Shown piece after piece: positions 27,886 through 36,834 of a stretch of 40,158 bases of DNA. Position numbers and translations under genes: made by a program. The notes under the pieces were generated by a model, which was not told where the DNA came from, did no database searches, and saw only the letters and a program-made list of their open reading frames with translations. This stretch comes from Dehalococcoidia bacterium (GTDB lineage: Bacteria > Chloroflexota > Dehalococcoidia > Lucifugimonadales > Australimonadaceae). Where the stretch lies: NCBI GenBank assembly GCA_021296055.1, contig JAGWBE010000006.1:1-40158 (forward strand), read 5' to 3'. Within the stretch, counting starts at the first letter, position 1. Every line of letters starts with the position of its first letter.

Positions 27886-29229
27886 GTGGTCGCCACCAAG
27901 AAGTACAGCATCATCGACACCGAGACCGGCGCTCTCGACCGCCGTATCTTCGTCGACGAGGCCATCTATCGGGAGGAGCTCGAGAAGATCTTCGGGCGGG
28001 CGTGGCAGATGATCGGCCATGTCTCGCTGGTGCCGAACCGCAACGACTTCTTCCACACCTACATGGGCGAGGACCCCGTCATCCTGACGCGGGACAACAA
28101 CGGCCAGCTCCACGCCTTCCTCAACATGTGCCGCCACCGCGGCAACCGCATCGTCCGCGCCGACGAGGGGAACTCGAAGAACTTCATGTGCACCTACCAC
28201 GGCTGGACGTTCTCCAACGACGGGCGCCTTGAGCACGTCCCCGGCGTCTCCGAGGCGTACTACGATGCCCTGGCCATGGACGAGCTCAGCCTCATCGAAG
28301 CGAAGGTGGACACCTACGCGGGCATCGTGTTCGCGACGTGGGATCACGAAGCGCCGAGCCTGGAGGCGTACCTGGGCGACGCGCGTTGGTACCTGGACGT
28401 GTCGTTCAATCGGCGCGACGGCGGCACCATCGCCTACGGTCCCCAGAAGTGGTTGGAGCCGTGCAACTGGAAGACGCCGGTGGACAACTGCTCCGACAAC
28501 TACCACGTCCCCGTAACCCACCTCTCCAGCATGCTCGCCAAGAACAAGCTCATCGGCACGCCGCGCACCACCCAACAGGAGATGGCCACAAGCATCGACC
28601 GCAGACACCTCTTCGTCAACGGCCACAGCCTCACCTTCGCCGAGGTGGACGAGAAGACGCCCCGCGCAGGCCACGGTATGACCGCCGCCAATCGCCACCT
28701 CTTCGAGGCGTACCAGCTGGACACCCTCCCCGAAGTGGAGCGGCGGCTGGGGAGCAAGCGCGCCCGCGGCATGCAGCTCAACAACCACAGTCTCTTCCCC
28801 AACGGCGTGTTGGGCTTCCGTCTCGCCCTCCCTCGCGGGCCGCTGATGACGGAGTTCTGGCACTTCGCCATCGTGGACAAGGACGCCCCCGAGGATATCC
28901 AGGGCTACCTGCGCTGGGGTCTCGGCGGCAACAACGGCGTCGCCGGCCTTTTCGAGCAGGACGACATCGACAACTGGCGCCAGGTCAGCCTGTCGGCCAC
29001 CAGCCCCCTCGCCCGCAAGTACAGTCAGTGGCTCTCCATGGGTAGGGGCCACACCACCGACAACCACCCCGAATACGTCGGCCACGTCTCCGAGCGCTAC
29101 ATCTCCGAGAGCAACCAGCGCAACTTCTACACTCGCTGGGAAGAGTTCATGAACGCCGACTCGTGGGCCGACATCTCCATCGAACCCATCGCCGCGGACT
29201 ACCAAGGCTCCGCGACGCTGAACAGCTAG
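27886..29229 (+). CDS. aromatic-ring-hydroxylating dioxygenase, large (alpha) subunit
   Basis: 447 residues. Rieske [2Fe-2S] ligands are Cys82-x-His84 (NMCRHRGN) and Cys102-x2-His105 (FMCTYHGW). The mononuclear iron site has His207 and His212 in DNYHVPVTHLSS, with Asp204 as the bridge between centres. GTG start behind AAAGGAGG (27873-27880). The beta subunit follows 12 bp later. No ferredoxin or reductase gene is nearby, so electrons must come from a component encoded elsewhere. Substrate unknown. A -10-like TATGCT at 27829-27834 may serve as promoter. Confidence 0.95.
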   Translation: MVATKKYSIIDTETGALDRRIFVDEAIYREELEKIFGRAWQMIGHVSLVPNRNDFFHTYMGEDPVILTRDNNGQLHAFLNMCRHRGNRIVRADEGNSKNFMCTYHGWTFSNDGRLEHVPGVSEAYYDALAMDELSLIEAKVDTYAGIVFATWDHEAPSLEAYLGDARWYLDVSFNRRDGGTIAYGPQKWLEPCNWKTPVDNCSDNYHVPVTHLSSMLAKNKLIGTPRTTQQEMATSIDRRHLFVNGHSLTFAEVDEKTPRAGHGMTAANRHLFEAYQLDTLPEVERRLGSKRARGMQLNNHSLFPNGVLGFRLALPRGPLMTEFWHFAIVDKDAPEDIQGYLRWGLGGNNGVAGLFEQDDIDNWRQVSLSATSPLARKYSQWLSMGRGHTTDNHPEYVGHVSERYISESNQRNFYTRWEEFMNADSWADISIEPIAADYQGSATLNS

Positions 29230-29241
29230 AGGAGGCACGTC

Positions 29242-29778
29242 ATGGCAACGCAGACGAAAGCAGCGCCGCAGACGACCGACCGCGAGTTGTGGTCGGAGCT
29301 GATGGACTTCTACATCGAGGAGGCGTGGATCCTCGACGAGCGCCGCTTCCACGACTGGCTCGACCTGTTCACGGAGGACGCCTTCTACTTCATGCCGCGC
29401 CGCAAGAACGTCTACCGGCGCGACCTCGCCAAGGAGTTCTCCGGCCCCGGCGACCTGGCGCTGATGGAGGAGCACAAGACCGACCTGCAGATGCGCGTGG
29501 CGCGCCTGGACACGGGCATGGCATGGGCGGAGGACCCCCCCTCCCGCACGCGGCACCTCGTCGGCAACCTCGCCATTCAGTCCGTCGACGGCGACGAGGT
29601 GCACTGCAAGACGGCGTTCATCGCCCACAAGTCGCATCTCGAGACCGACCAAGACCTGTACACCGGCGCACGGCACGACATCCTCCGCCGGGTGGACGGC
29701 CAGTGGAAGATTGCCCGCCGCACCGTCCTCATCGACGCCAACGTGCTGCTGTCGAAGAACCTCAGCATCTTCCTCTAG
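29242..29778 (+). CDS. aromatic-ring-hydroxylating dioxygenase, small (beta) subunit
   Basis: 178 residues, SnoaL/NTF2-like cone fold. FYIEEAWILDERRFHDWLDL, EDAFYFMPRR, TRHLVGNLAIQ and the terminal WKIARRTVLIDANVL match ring-hydroxylating dioxygenase beta subunits, which stabilise the alpha3beta3 hexamer. GAGGAGG precedes the ATG. Ends 24 bp before a clear terminator, so the two subunits form a closed transcription unit. Confidence 0.95.
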   Translation: MATQTKAAPQTTDRELWSELMDFYIEEAWILDERRFHDWLDLFTEDAFYFMPRRKNVYRRDLAKEFSGPGDLALMEEHKTDLQMRVARLDTGMAWAEDPPSRTRHLVGNLAIQSVDGDEVHCKTAFIAHKSHLETDQDLYTGARHDILRRVDGQWKIARRTVLIDANVLLSKNLSIFL

Positions 29779-29802
29779 CCAACACACGCCGCAAACGCGA
29801 AG

Positions 29803-29828
29803 CGCCCGCCAACAACGGCGGGCGTTTT
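29803..29828 (+). terminator. rho-independent terminator of the dioxygenase genes
   Basis: CGCCCGCC (29803-29810), loop AACAAC, GGCGGGCG (29817-29824), then TTTT. Perfect 8-bp GC stem with T-run; an outer GCAAACGC/GCGTTTTGC pairing extends it. The clearest terminator in the window. Confidence 0.85.
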
Positions 29829-29926
29829 GCGTAATCCCTGACTTCTTCACGCGGTGAGCGGCAACCGCGCTGCCCAGGTGCAGATGGGGCGGCCAGCCCC
29901 CGGCCGGGGGGGCACGGCGGGGTAAG

Positions 29927-29955
29927 TTACTCATGGCAAGAAACCCTGATATGCT
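29927..29955 (+). promoter_or_regulatory. promoter of the HelD-like gene
   Basis: TTACTC (29927-29932), 17-bp spacer, TATGCT (29950-29955) preceded by TGA (extended -10). Predicted start about 29962, then GGAGAG and the ATG at 29989. Just upstream lies the perfect palindrome CCCCCGGCCGGGGG (29897-29910). Confidence 0.45.
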
Positions 29956-29988
29956 GCCCCGGCACAGCCCAAAATGGAGAGAGCGTCC

Positions 29989-32235
29989 ATGACCCAAGCC
30001 ACCACCTCCCCGCCCCCGGACGACCGCGACGCCGCCTTCGCTGAGGAGGAGGCGAAGCTCGCCGAAGTCGTACGGGCGATGCGGCAGGACATCCAGGGCA
30101 TCAAAGATCGCTCGCCTGTAACGGCGGCACATCAGGAGGCAGCTGACCGTACCCAGAAGTCCTTGGACGAAATCGGTGGAAACCTTAAGGATGCCTTGGC
30201 TCAGCCTTACTTTGGGCGCATGGATTACTTGCCCGTCGAGGCCCCTTCTCCTGTTCACGTGCAGAATCGCGAGCAACTTGAACAAAAGCGTATCTATGTT
30301 GGCGCCACGTTCGTCGACGGCCAAGAGGTCTACTCATGGACGGGGCCAGTTGCCCGGCGCTGGTAGACCGATGACTCGGTATTCGGAGCTCCTCACGGAA
30401 TCGTTCGGGTTCGAGTCGACCTTAAGCGTTACCTACAGATACGCGATGAGAAGCTGATTGACCTAAACGACCTCTACCGACGCGCGCTGCCCGCCGCAGT
30501 CACGGAGAACGCTCAGCAAAGACCGGTCATCAAGGCGGTAGGCCGCGTTGGAGACACTCAACTCGATGTCATTATCGAGACAATCGACCCGCTTCAGTAT
30601 GAGGCAATTGCTAATGGGCAAGAACCCGTGGTCGTAGTGCAAGGCGCGGCGGGGAGTGGCAAGAGCGAAATAGGGCTGCACCGCATTGCCTATCTACTTT
30701 CACCGTACAGCGACTTGGGACGAATGGAACGCCCCACTCCCGCAGAGACGTTGTTCATTGGACCATCCAGGCCCTTCCTCGACTACACCGCCGACATCCT
30801 GCCTGGCCTGGGTGTCCGCGAGAGAGTCATGCAGACCACGCTCCGTCAGTGGATGGCGGAGCAGCGGTCAGTGCGAGTCCAGTTTCAGTCGCACCTTTGG
30901 AATCACCTATTGTCCCAAGGCGAGTTGACCTTGTATAGCGAGGAGGCCGAATCGTTGAAAGGGTCGCTGGATATGGTGTCGGTGCTGGAGCGATACGTTG
31001 CTGAGCGGTCAAAGAGAATCGGGATCCAATGTGTAAGCGCATTGAAAGGAACAGCGGGCGAAGAGCTGGAACGATTTAGAACGTTGAGCAGGGCAGAAGC
31101 CCAAAACGCACTCGACACTGCCTTCGCACCGTCGGCCCACAATTCTCCTCTAAATAAGAGGCGAGCAGACTTCATCAACAGTGTGGCATCTATGGCCAGG
31201 GCAAAGATTAGCACCAGGTACGTGGATGAGCGACGGGAAGCCGAGGGACAGGCGGAAGCTTGGTGCCGTCGGGTGTGGCCACGCTTGAATGTCCGCGAGG
31301 AGTACCTCGCCCTGCTGTCTAACCCTGATGCTCTGGTGCGATTGCCCACCAAGCGAATCTCGGAAGCGGTCGCAGAGGAGCTAGCTGAGAGTGCGGACAA
31401 GGCTTCCCGCGGTGGCTTGCTCGACTCCGATGAGGGCGCGATCACCTACCTAGACCACTTGTTGAACGGCACTATCCGACCGACCTACCGTCACATTGTC
31501 GTCGACGAGGCGCAGGATATCTCACCCATTGAATTCAAATTGCTCAGCACAGCCTCTTTCAATAACTCATTCACGGTAATGGGCGACTTGGCCCAACGCC
31601 TGAGGCCGTACAAAGGCATTCAACGTTGGGGCGAGGTAGGTCGTGTGCTCAACCAGAAAGAGACTAAAGTGCAGCAAGCACGCATGTCCTATCGATCCAA
31701 CAACTACATAACACGCTTCAACAACCGCGTCATGCGATTGTACGAGAAAAACCTGGATGCCCCATTGCCCCTTGGGCGAGAGGGCCACCGTCCTGAGTAT
31801 CATCTACATTCCTCACGTGAGGACATGTATGCTACAATAATTAACGAATTAGGCCGCATCCGCTCGTTCGACGGAATGAGAGAAGCGAGCATCGCAATCC
31901 TCGTGCGTGACCGGGCAAATCTGAACGCCTTTCAAAAATTCTGCAACCAGCGAAATGTGAACGAAATTGCCGAAATCGGAGCGAAGGATCAATCTGGTGC
32001 TGACGCCGTACTCGCACGCATCCCTGACGCACGTGGACTAGAATACGACGCGGTCATTGTGTTGGGCGTCAACGACACCTTCTCGGACACGATGTTCAAT
32101 CAGAAGCTCCTCTACGTGGCTATAACCAGAGCCAAGCACTACTTAGCCTTGCATTGGGCTGGTCGCCAATCGCCAATCTTGCGCAGGGTCTACAGCGGTG
32201 GAGTGAGGCAGCTTGACCACAGGCGAGGGAAGTAG
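29989..32235 (+). pseudogene. HelD/UvrD-like superfamily 1 helicase interrupted by one in-frame TAG
   Basis: One continuous frame from ATG 29989 to the stop at 32235, broken only by TAG at 30364-30366. The 125 residues before it have an acidic coiled coil and PYFGRMDYLP, IYVGATF, VYSWTGPVARRW; the frame then goes on TDDSVFGAPHGIVRV, DLNDLYRRAL, Walker A GAAGSGKS (about 219-226), motif II VVDEAQD (about 505-511), GDLAQRLRPYKG, SYRSNNYI, ARGLEYDAVIVLG and LYVAITRAKHYL. The order fits HelD, which removes stalled RNA polymerase. The TAG falls where HelD proteins often have Tyr, suggesting a one-base nonsense change. After about 30110 GC and codon use drop well below the neighbours, a sign of transfer. 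If real, the 3' part might restart internally (for example at 30628), but that start lies inside the P-loop. Confidence 0.82.
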
Positions 32236-32243
32236 CCTCCCCC

Positions 32244-33035
32244 CTACCCGCCCCGCCATCCCCGGTACAGCGCGGCCCACTCCGCCACGCTGAGGGTTTG
32301 CGCGCGACGAGTGGGGTCGATGCCCACCCAGTCTAGGAGGCGGCGGGCTTCGAACGCGGTGAGTCCGAGGCCGCCGCCTGCTAGCGCGTTGCCGAGTTGC
32401 TTGCGGCGCGTCCCGAATCCCGCGCGCGCAAGGCGAAAGAAATCTCGTGCGTCGTCTATTCCCTCGGCCGGAGCATCGTAGACCTCGATGGACACGACGG
32501 CGGAGGTCACCTTGGGCGGCGGGTTGAACGCGCCAGGGGGCACGCGGCGGACGATGCGCGGCTTGCCGTAGAGCTGCACGCCGAGCGAGGCCAACGACAT
32601 ATCGCCCGGCTGGGCGCACAACTGCTCGGCGACCTCCAACTGCACGAGCACGCCGACGGCGTCAGGGCGCGGCGTGTCCTCCAGAAAGCGGCGCAGGATA
32701 GGCAGCGCGGCGTAGTAGGGCAGATTCGCGGCGAGTTTGTAGGCGGCGGCGCCGCCCAGCAATTCGACGGGCGCCGTCTCCCGCGCGTCGGCGTGGACGA
32801 CCTCCACGTTGGCGGGCATCGAGGTGCGCAGCTGCTCCGCGAGCGCCGCGTCCAGCTCCACAGCGACCACACGAGCGGCGCGCTCGGCCAGCAAGCGCGT
32901 GAGCGCGCCGCGGCCGGGGCCTACCTCTATCACCGTATCGCCCGAGCGCACGCGGGCGGCGTCGGCAACCGCGCGGAGGATGTTGCGGTCGGTGAGGAAG
33001 TGCTGCCCCAGCCGCCACCCGCGGGGAACGCTCAC
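32244..33035 (-). CDS. rsmA: 16S rRNA (adenine1518/1519-N6)-dimethyltransferase RsmA/KsgA
   Basis: About 263 residues from GTG 33035 (281 from GTG 33089). GQHFLTD motif, SAM-binding VIEVGPGRGALT, and catalytic NLPYY are intact; the C-terminal helical domain ends SVAEWAALYRGW. It dimethylates two adjacent adenines in helix 45 of 16S rRNA. The longer start at 33089 lies inside the 3' end of the SRP RNA, so 33035 is preferred; no good Shine-Dalgarno marks either. Converges with the HelD-like gene, 8 bp away. Confidence 0.95.
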   Translation of the reverse strand: MSVPRGWRLGQHFLTDRNILRAVADAARVRSGDTVIEVGPGRGALTRLLAERAARVVAVELDAALAEQLRTSMPANVEVVHADARETAPVELLGGAAAYKLAANLPYYAALPILRRFLEDTPRPDAVGVLVQLEVAEQLCAQPGDMSLASLGVQLYGKPRIVRRVPPGAFNPPPKVTSAVVSIEVYDAPAEGIDDARDFFRLARAGFGTRRKQLGNALAGGGLGLTAFEARRLLDWVGIDPTRRAQTLSVAEWAALYRGWRGG

Positions 33036-33079
33036 AGGAGCGCGCCCCCGCTTGGGCGGCGGACGAAGGGCAAGAAAGC

Positions 33080-33348
33080 GGCCGTGCACCTCCCGTCGGT
33101 CTCGAACGCCAACGCTTGGCCTCTGAACGTCGCTCGAACCAGGCTTGTCTGCGGCGCACGACGCATTCCGCTTACCGCTGCTTCCTTCCGGACCTGACGG
33201 GGTTCACGAGGCGCCGCCGCGCAGGGCCCGGCTCTCAACGCGATCGCCCGGACTAGAGGCGTTGACGCCGAGCTCTCGGGGAGGAGTTCGACCCCGCTCC
33301 AGCGGATTGCGGGTACAGGGCACCGCTAGCTCCCCATCTAGCACGGCC
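33080..33348 (-). ncRNA. ffs: signal recognition particle RNA, large Bacillus type with Alu domain
   Basis: About 269 nt. On the minus strand the 5' end GGCCGTGC (33348-33341) can pair with the 3' end GCACGGCC (33087-33080). The Alu domain has GGTGCCCTGTACCCGCAATC and GGGTCGAACTCC; helix 8 carries the universal GGTCCGGAAGGAAGCAGC (33194-33177) after GTGAACCCCGTCA. This matches the Bacillus scRNA layout rather than the short 4.5S form. A -10-like TACTAT lies just upstream (complement of 33353-33358). Ends are inferred from pairing. Binds Ffh to target secreted proteins. Confidence 0.92.
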
Positions 33349-33369
33349 ACCTATAGTATGCCACGAATG

Positions 33370-34546
33370 CTAGGCGGCTACCGCCTCCCGTTGGGGCGCC
33401 TTCGACGGCAGCGCCGCGGCCACCACCAGCGCTACGATGGACATCGCCGCAGCGAAGGCGATGGCCAAGCGCAGGTCGTTGGCGCCGATGGCGCCCGCCG
33501 TCACCGCGCCGCCCGCCCCCACCCCGTCCATAATGCTGAATGCCAGCCCCAGCGAGGTCGTCTCCCGCCCCTGCGCCACCTCCACCGCCGTCGCCAGCAT
33601 CACCGCACGCACGCCCACGATGAGCGACCCCGCCACGACGAGCCCGGCCACCATCAGCAAGCCGCCCCCCGCGAACGCGGCGACCAGCGCGGCGGCGCTC
33701 GCCAGCGCAAGCACGGCCACCGCCACCACGCGCCGCCCCGCCACGTCGGACATCCGACCGATGAACGGCCCCGCCAGCGCGCCCGCCGTCAGCATCGCGG
33801 CCAAGACCACGCCTATGAGCGCGAGGCTGTAGCCGTGTTCGCGCTGGAGGAACAGCGGCGTCATCGTCTGGAGCGCCACGAACGCCGTCTGATACGCCAC
33901 CACCATCACCGCCACCGTCAACCCCAACGGCGTCCGCGCCTAAGTCGGCGCGCCCGATGCGCTCCCCCCGCGACGGCGGGATGCGCCGCCACCACCACAG
34001 CAGCAACACCCCCACGGCCAGCGCGGGCAGCACCGATAGCTGGAGCGCGTTCTGCCATGTCATGTAGGTCAGCATGAAACCGACACTGAGAGGGGCCAGC
34101 ACGTGCGCGAACGTGCCGCCGATGGAGTGGACACCGAGCGCCTGCGCGCGCCGGTCGGCCATCTGCTCCACCATCACGCCCGTCGCTACGGGGTGCCATG
34201 CCGCCACGCCCACCGTCGCGATGGTCAGCAACGCGAGGATTGACCAATAGCCGGGCGCGAACGAGGCGGCTAGGTATCCCGCCACGACCCACCAGAAGGC
34301 GACGAGCAGCAGCAGCCCGCGCCGCCGCACGCGGTCGCCGATGATTCCCGCCGGCGCGTAGGCCAGCCCCGCGCCCAGCTGCATCGCCGTGAACAGCAGA
34401 CCCACCTGCGCGGGCGACAGGTCGAGCGCGACGCCGATCGCCGGGGCGATGAGCAGCAGCGCGCCGCCGCCCCAATCAACCGCCATGTGGCCGCCGGGGA
34501 AGAAGAGGAAAAAGAAGCGTTGGCTCACTTGCGGCTGCGCGCTCAT
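33370..34546 (-). pseudogene. MFS transporter, frameshifted in the central loop
   Basis: Reading on the minus strand from ATG 34546, the first half (MSAQPQVSQRFF, six hydrophobic segments, GIIGDRVRRRGLLL, VHSIGGTFAHVLAP) runs to RRIPPSRGERIGRADLG. It then leaves frame near 33930-33945, where the other frame takes over: TPLGLTVAVMVVAYQ, PLFLQREHGYS, FIGRMSDVAGRR and five more segments, to the stop at 33370. A one-base indel in the central cytoplasmic loop explains it; each half alone lacks a complete fold. All 12 segments would total about 392 residues. Substrate unknown. Either a decaying gene or a sequencing error. Confidence 0.8.
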
Positions 34547-34579
34547 CGCCCCCATTCTACGCCGAACCGCTCCGCCGAC

Positions 34580-34588
34580 TGCTAGACT
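34580..34588 (+). promoter_or_regulatory. extended -10 promoter of galU, leaderless geometry
   Basis: TGC-TAGACT (34580-34588), six bases, then ATG 34595. No Shine-Dalgarno fits. Confidence 0.5.
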
Positions 34589-34594
34589 GCCCGC

Positions 34595-35467
34595 ATGCAG
34601 CACGTCCGCACCGCAGTCATCACCGCCGCGGGGTTCGCCACCCGCTTCCTCCCCGTCTCCAAGTCCATCCCCAAGGTGATGCTCCCCCTCATCGACCGCC
34701 CCGTCATCCAGTACGCCGTCGAACAAGCACGCGCCGCGGACATCGACCGCATCGTCGTCGTCGCCTCTCGCGGCAGCGCCGTCATCCAGGACTACTTCGA
34801 TCGCGCCCCCGAGCTAGAGCAAGCCTTGGAGGCGCGCAACAGCCCCTACCTGGCGGAGACGCGCCGCGTGTCGGAGTTGGCCGACATCATCCTCGTCCGC
34901 CAGCGCGAGCAGCTGGGCCTTGGTCACGCCGTCCTAACTGCGCGCCAGGTCGTGGGCGACGAGCCGTTCGTCGTCTATCTCCCCGACGAGGTGATCCTGG
35001 GCGAGCCGTCGGCGACGGCGCAGCTGCTGCGCGTCTACGAAGAGCGCGGCGGCGCCGCCATCGGCGTCGTGGAGGTTCCCCACGAGCAGGTCTCCCGCTT
35101 CGGTGTCGTGGCGGGCGAGCCGGTCTCCGAGCGCGAAACGCGCCTCACTCACGTCGTGGAGAAGCCGCGCGTGGAGGAGGCGCCGTCGAACCTCGCCATC
35201 ACCGGCCCTTACGTGCTCACGCCCGCCGTCTTCGACGCCCTTGAGCGCGTCAAGCCCGGCGCGGGGGGCGAGATCCAGCTCACCGACGCCATCGCCGCCG
35301 TCGCCCGCCAAGAGCCGGTGTTCGCCTACCGCTACGAAGGCCGCCGCTACGACTGCGGCACGCCCCTCGGCCTCCTCAAAGCCGGCGTAGAGGCCGCGCT
35401 AGAACGCGGCGACCTCCGCGCCGAGGTGCGCGAATGGCTAGCCAATCTGGTGGCACGTGGAGAGTAG
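34595..35467 (+). CDS. galU: UTP-glucose-1-phosphate uridylyltransferase
   Basis: 290 residues. Nucleotidyltransferase start VITAAGFATRFLPVSKSIPK (the G-x-G-T-R loop reads GFATRF), KVMLPLIDRPVIQY, LGLGHAV, the metal-site LPDEVIL, VVEKP, and YDCGTPLGLLKA near the end. Makes UDP-glucose for envelope glycans. Both neighbours are unrelated. Ends 16 bp before the left repeat flanking fic. Confidence 0.95.
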   Translation: MQHVRTAVITAAGFATRFLPVSKSIPKVMLPLIDRPVIQYAVEQARAADIDRIVVVASRGSAVIQDYFDRAPELEQALEARNSPYLAETRRVSELADIILVRQREQLGLGHAVLTARQVVGDEPFVVYLPDEVILGEPSATAQLLRVYEERGGAAIGVVEVPHEQVSRFGVVAGEPVSERETRLTHVVEKPRVEEAPSNLAITGPYVLTPAVFDALERVKPGAGGEIQLTDAIAAVARQEPVFAYRYEGRRYDCGTPLGLLKAGVEAALERGDLRAEVREWLANLVARGE

Positions 35468-35483
35468 AGGGCGCATACGGAGT

Positions 35484-35573
35484 GGAAACGAACTCGAAAC
35501 GAATCGGAAATGAAATGATATTTCATGATACGATTTACCCGTAAATCCGTGAAATGAGCGTGAAACAGGACCG
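35484..35573. repeat. left flank of the fic gene: ~90-bp imperfect direct repeat of 11-bp-phased units
   Basis: A/T cores recur at about 35486, 35497, 35508, 35520, 35533, 35543, 35552 and 35563. Aligned without gaps to the right flank through GTAAATC, with strongest identity at the end (GTAAATC.G.GAAATGAGCG.GAAAC..GACCG). Contains two perfect palindromes: ATGAAAT-GAT-ATTTCAT (35510-35526) and GATTTAC-CC-GTAAATC (35532-35547). It ends 2 bp before the fic ATG. Confidence 0.65.
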
Positions 35574-35575
35574 AC

Positions 35576-36826
35576 ATGAACGTTACCCAGGCCAGCCATT
35601 ACCGCATCCCCGAGCGCTGGATGCGCTACGATCCTCTGGCCGTCGCGGGTGCGCTCGTCGAGGCGCGCACCGCCGCCGGGGTGCTGAACCGACTGCCCTA
35701 CCTACCCGCATGGATCGAACAGGTGCACAAGGAGCAGTTACGCCTCGAGGCTGTCGGCACTACTCGCATCGAAGGCGCGGACTTCACACCCGACGAGGAG
35801 CGCCAGGCGCTTGCCCCCGGCGCCGACACAGGCGAACTGACTCACTCTCAGCGGCAGCTGCGCTCCGCCAACGCCGCCTACGAGTGGATTCGGTCGCGGC
35901 CTCCCGGCCAGCCTGTCTCCATCGGAGTGATCCTGGCCATCCACCGGCTCATCGTAACCGGCTGCGACGACGACCACTGCGAGCCGGGCGCGCTCCGCCG
36001 CGACGGGGCCAATGTCACTTTCGGCGCGCCCGTCTGCCGTGGCGCAGAGGGCGGCGAGGAGTGCCAGGCCGTGTTCGACGACCTGCTCCGCGCTGTCGCG
36101 ACGAAGTTCAAAGCGCACGACCGCATCGTCCAGGCGATGGCCGTCCACTACCACTTGGGGGCGATGCACCCGTTCGACGACGGCAACGGGCGCGCCGCCC
36201 GCGCTGCGGAGGCGCTCATGCTGCGCACGGCGGGCGTCAACGACCAGGTGATGGTCAGCCTCTCCAACTACTACTACGAACACCAGAGCGAGTACTTGGC
36301 CGCGCTGTACGAATCGCGCGAACGGGGCCACGACCTCACGCCGTTCCTGCTCTTCGCGCTGCGCGCCCTGGCCGACAGGTGCAACGCCGTCGCCGACCAG
36401 ATTACGGCGCACACCAAACGGGCGCTCTTTCGCGAGTTCGCCCAATCGCTTTTCAGTAAGCTGAGCAGCCCGCGCCGCCGCGTGCTCGCGGAACGCCAGC
36501 TGCACATCCTCACCGCACTACTAGACAAGGGGGAAATGAGCCTCCAAGCCCTTTACTCACAAATCCGCGCCCACTACACAGGCCTTAAGCACCCTAATCG
36601 CGCGGCGGTACGAGACTTGATGCATCTCCTAAATTTCTCAGCGGTAGACTTTCGGCGGGAGCAGGGCACCCTCTATCTGGCCATCAATTTGGACTGGCCG
36701 CAGCGCTTCTCGGAGACGGAATTGATGAAGCGGATCGAGGAGTTGCCCACCAGCGCCTCGGCGGCGGCCCCTGCTTTGCCCGACCTGGCGCGCCTGCTGG
36801 GGCGCGACGGGGAGCGTCGGGCGTGA
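35576..36826 (+). CDS. Fic/DOC family protein, class II-type self-inhibited
   Basis: 416 residues. The catalytic Fic motif HPFDDGNGR is at 198-206, intact, so AMPylation-type nucleotidyl transfer (or de-AMPylation) is expected. An inhibitory motif TTRIEG (Thr62-x3-Glu66-Gly67) lies N-terminal to it, the class II layout in which the Glu blocks ATP. HYHLGAM and YYYEHQSEYL support the Fic/DUF4172-like group; a C-terminal region (about 300-370) looks like a winged helix (ILTALLDKGEMSLQALY). No antitoxin gene is adjacent. The whole gene sits between two matching repeat blocks, 2 bp after one and 8 bp before the other. Confidence 0.92.
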   Translation: MNVTQASHYRIPERWMRYDPLAVAGALVEARTAAGVLNRLPYLPAWIEQVHKEQLRLEAVGTTRIEGADFTPDEERQALAPGADTGELTHSQRQLRSANAAYEWIRSRPPGQPVSIGVILAIHRLIVTGCDDDHCEPGALRRDGANVTFGAPVCRGAEGGEECQAVFDDLLRAVATKFKAHDRIVQAMAVHYHLGAMHPFDDGNGRAARAAEALMLRTAGVNDQVMVSLSNYYYEHQSEYLAALYESRERGHDLTPFLLFALRALADRCNAVADQITAHTKRALFREFAQSLFSKLSSPRRRVLAERQLHILTALLDKGEMSLQALYSQIRAHYTGLKHPNRAAVRDLMHLLNFSAVDFRREQGTLYLAINLDWPQRFSETELMKRIEELPTSASAAAPALPDLARLLGRDGERRA

Positions 36827-36834
36827 CGCGAGCG

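Noticed and set aside
29897..29910. CCCCCGGCCGGGGG as a terminator or attachment site
   Set aside because: No T-run follows and no matching copy is found on the far side of the helicase gene, so no att pair can be argued.
27871..30324. An 817-codon open frame on the minus strand opposite the dioxygenase genes
   Set aside because: Antisense shadow of the alpha and beta subunits with no recognisable domain; it also crosses the strong terminator at 29803.
30364..30366. Pyrrolysine or other recoding at the TAG
   Set aside because: No pyl genes or downstream recoding structure seen, and helicases are not pyrrolysine proteins. A nonsense change from a Tyr codon is simpler.
30628..32235. Helicase annotated as an intact gene starting at 30628
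   Set aside because: That start lies just before the P-loop and would drop the N-terminal domain that is plainly encoded in the same frame upstream.
33089..33089. GTG 33089 as the start of rsmA
   Set aside because: It falls inside the 3' end of the SRP RNA; family alignment needs only about ten residues before GQHFL, which GTG 33035 supplies.
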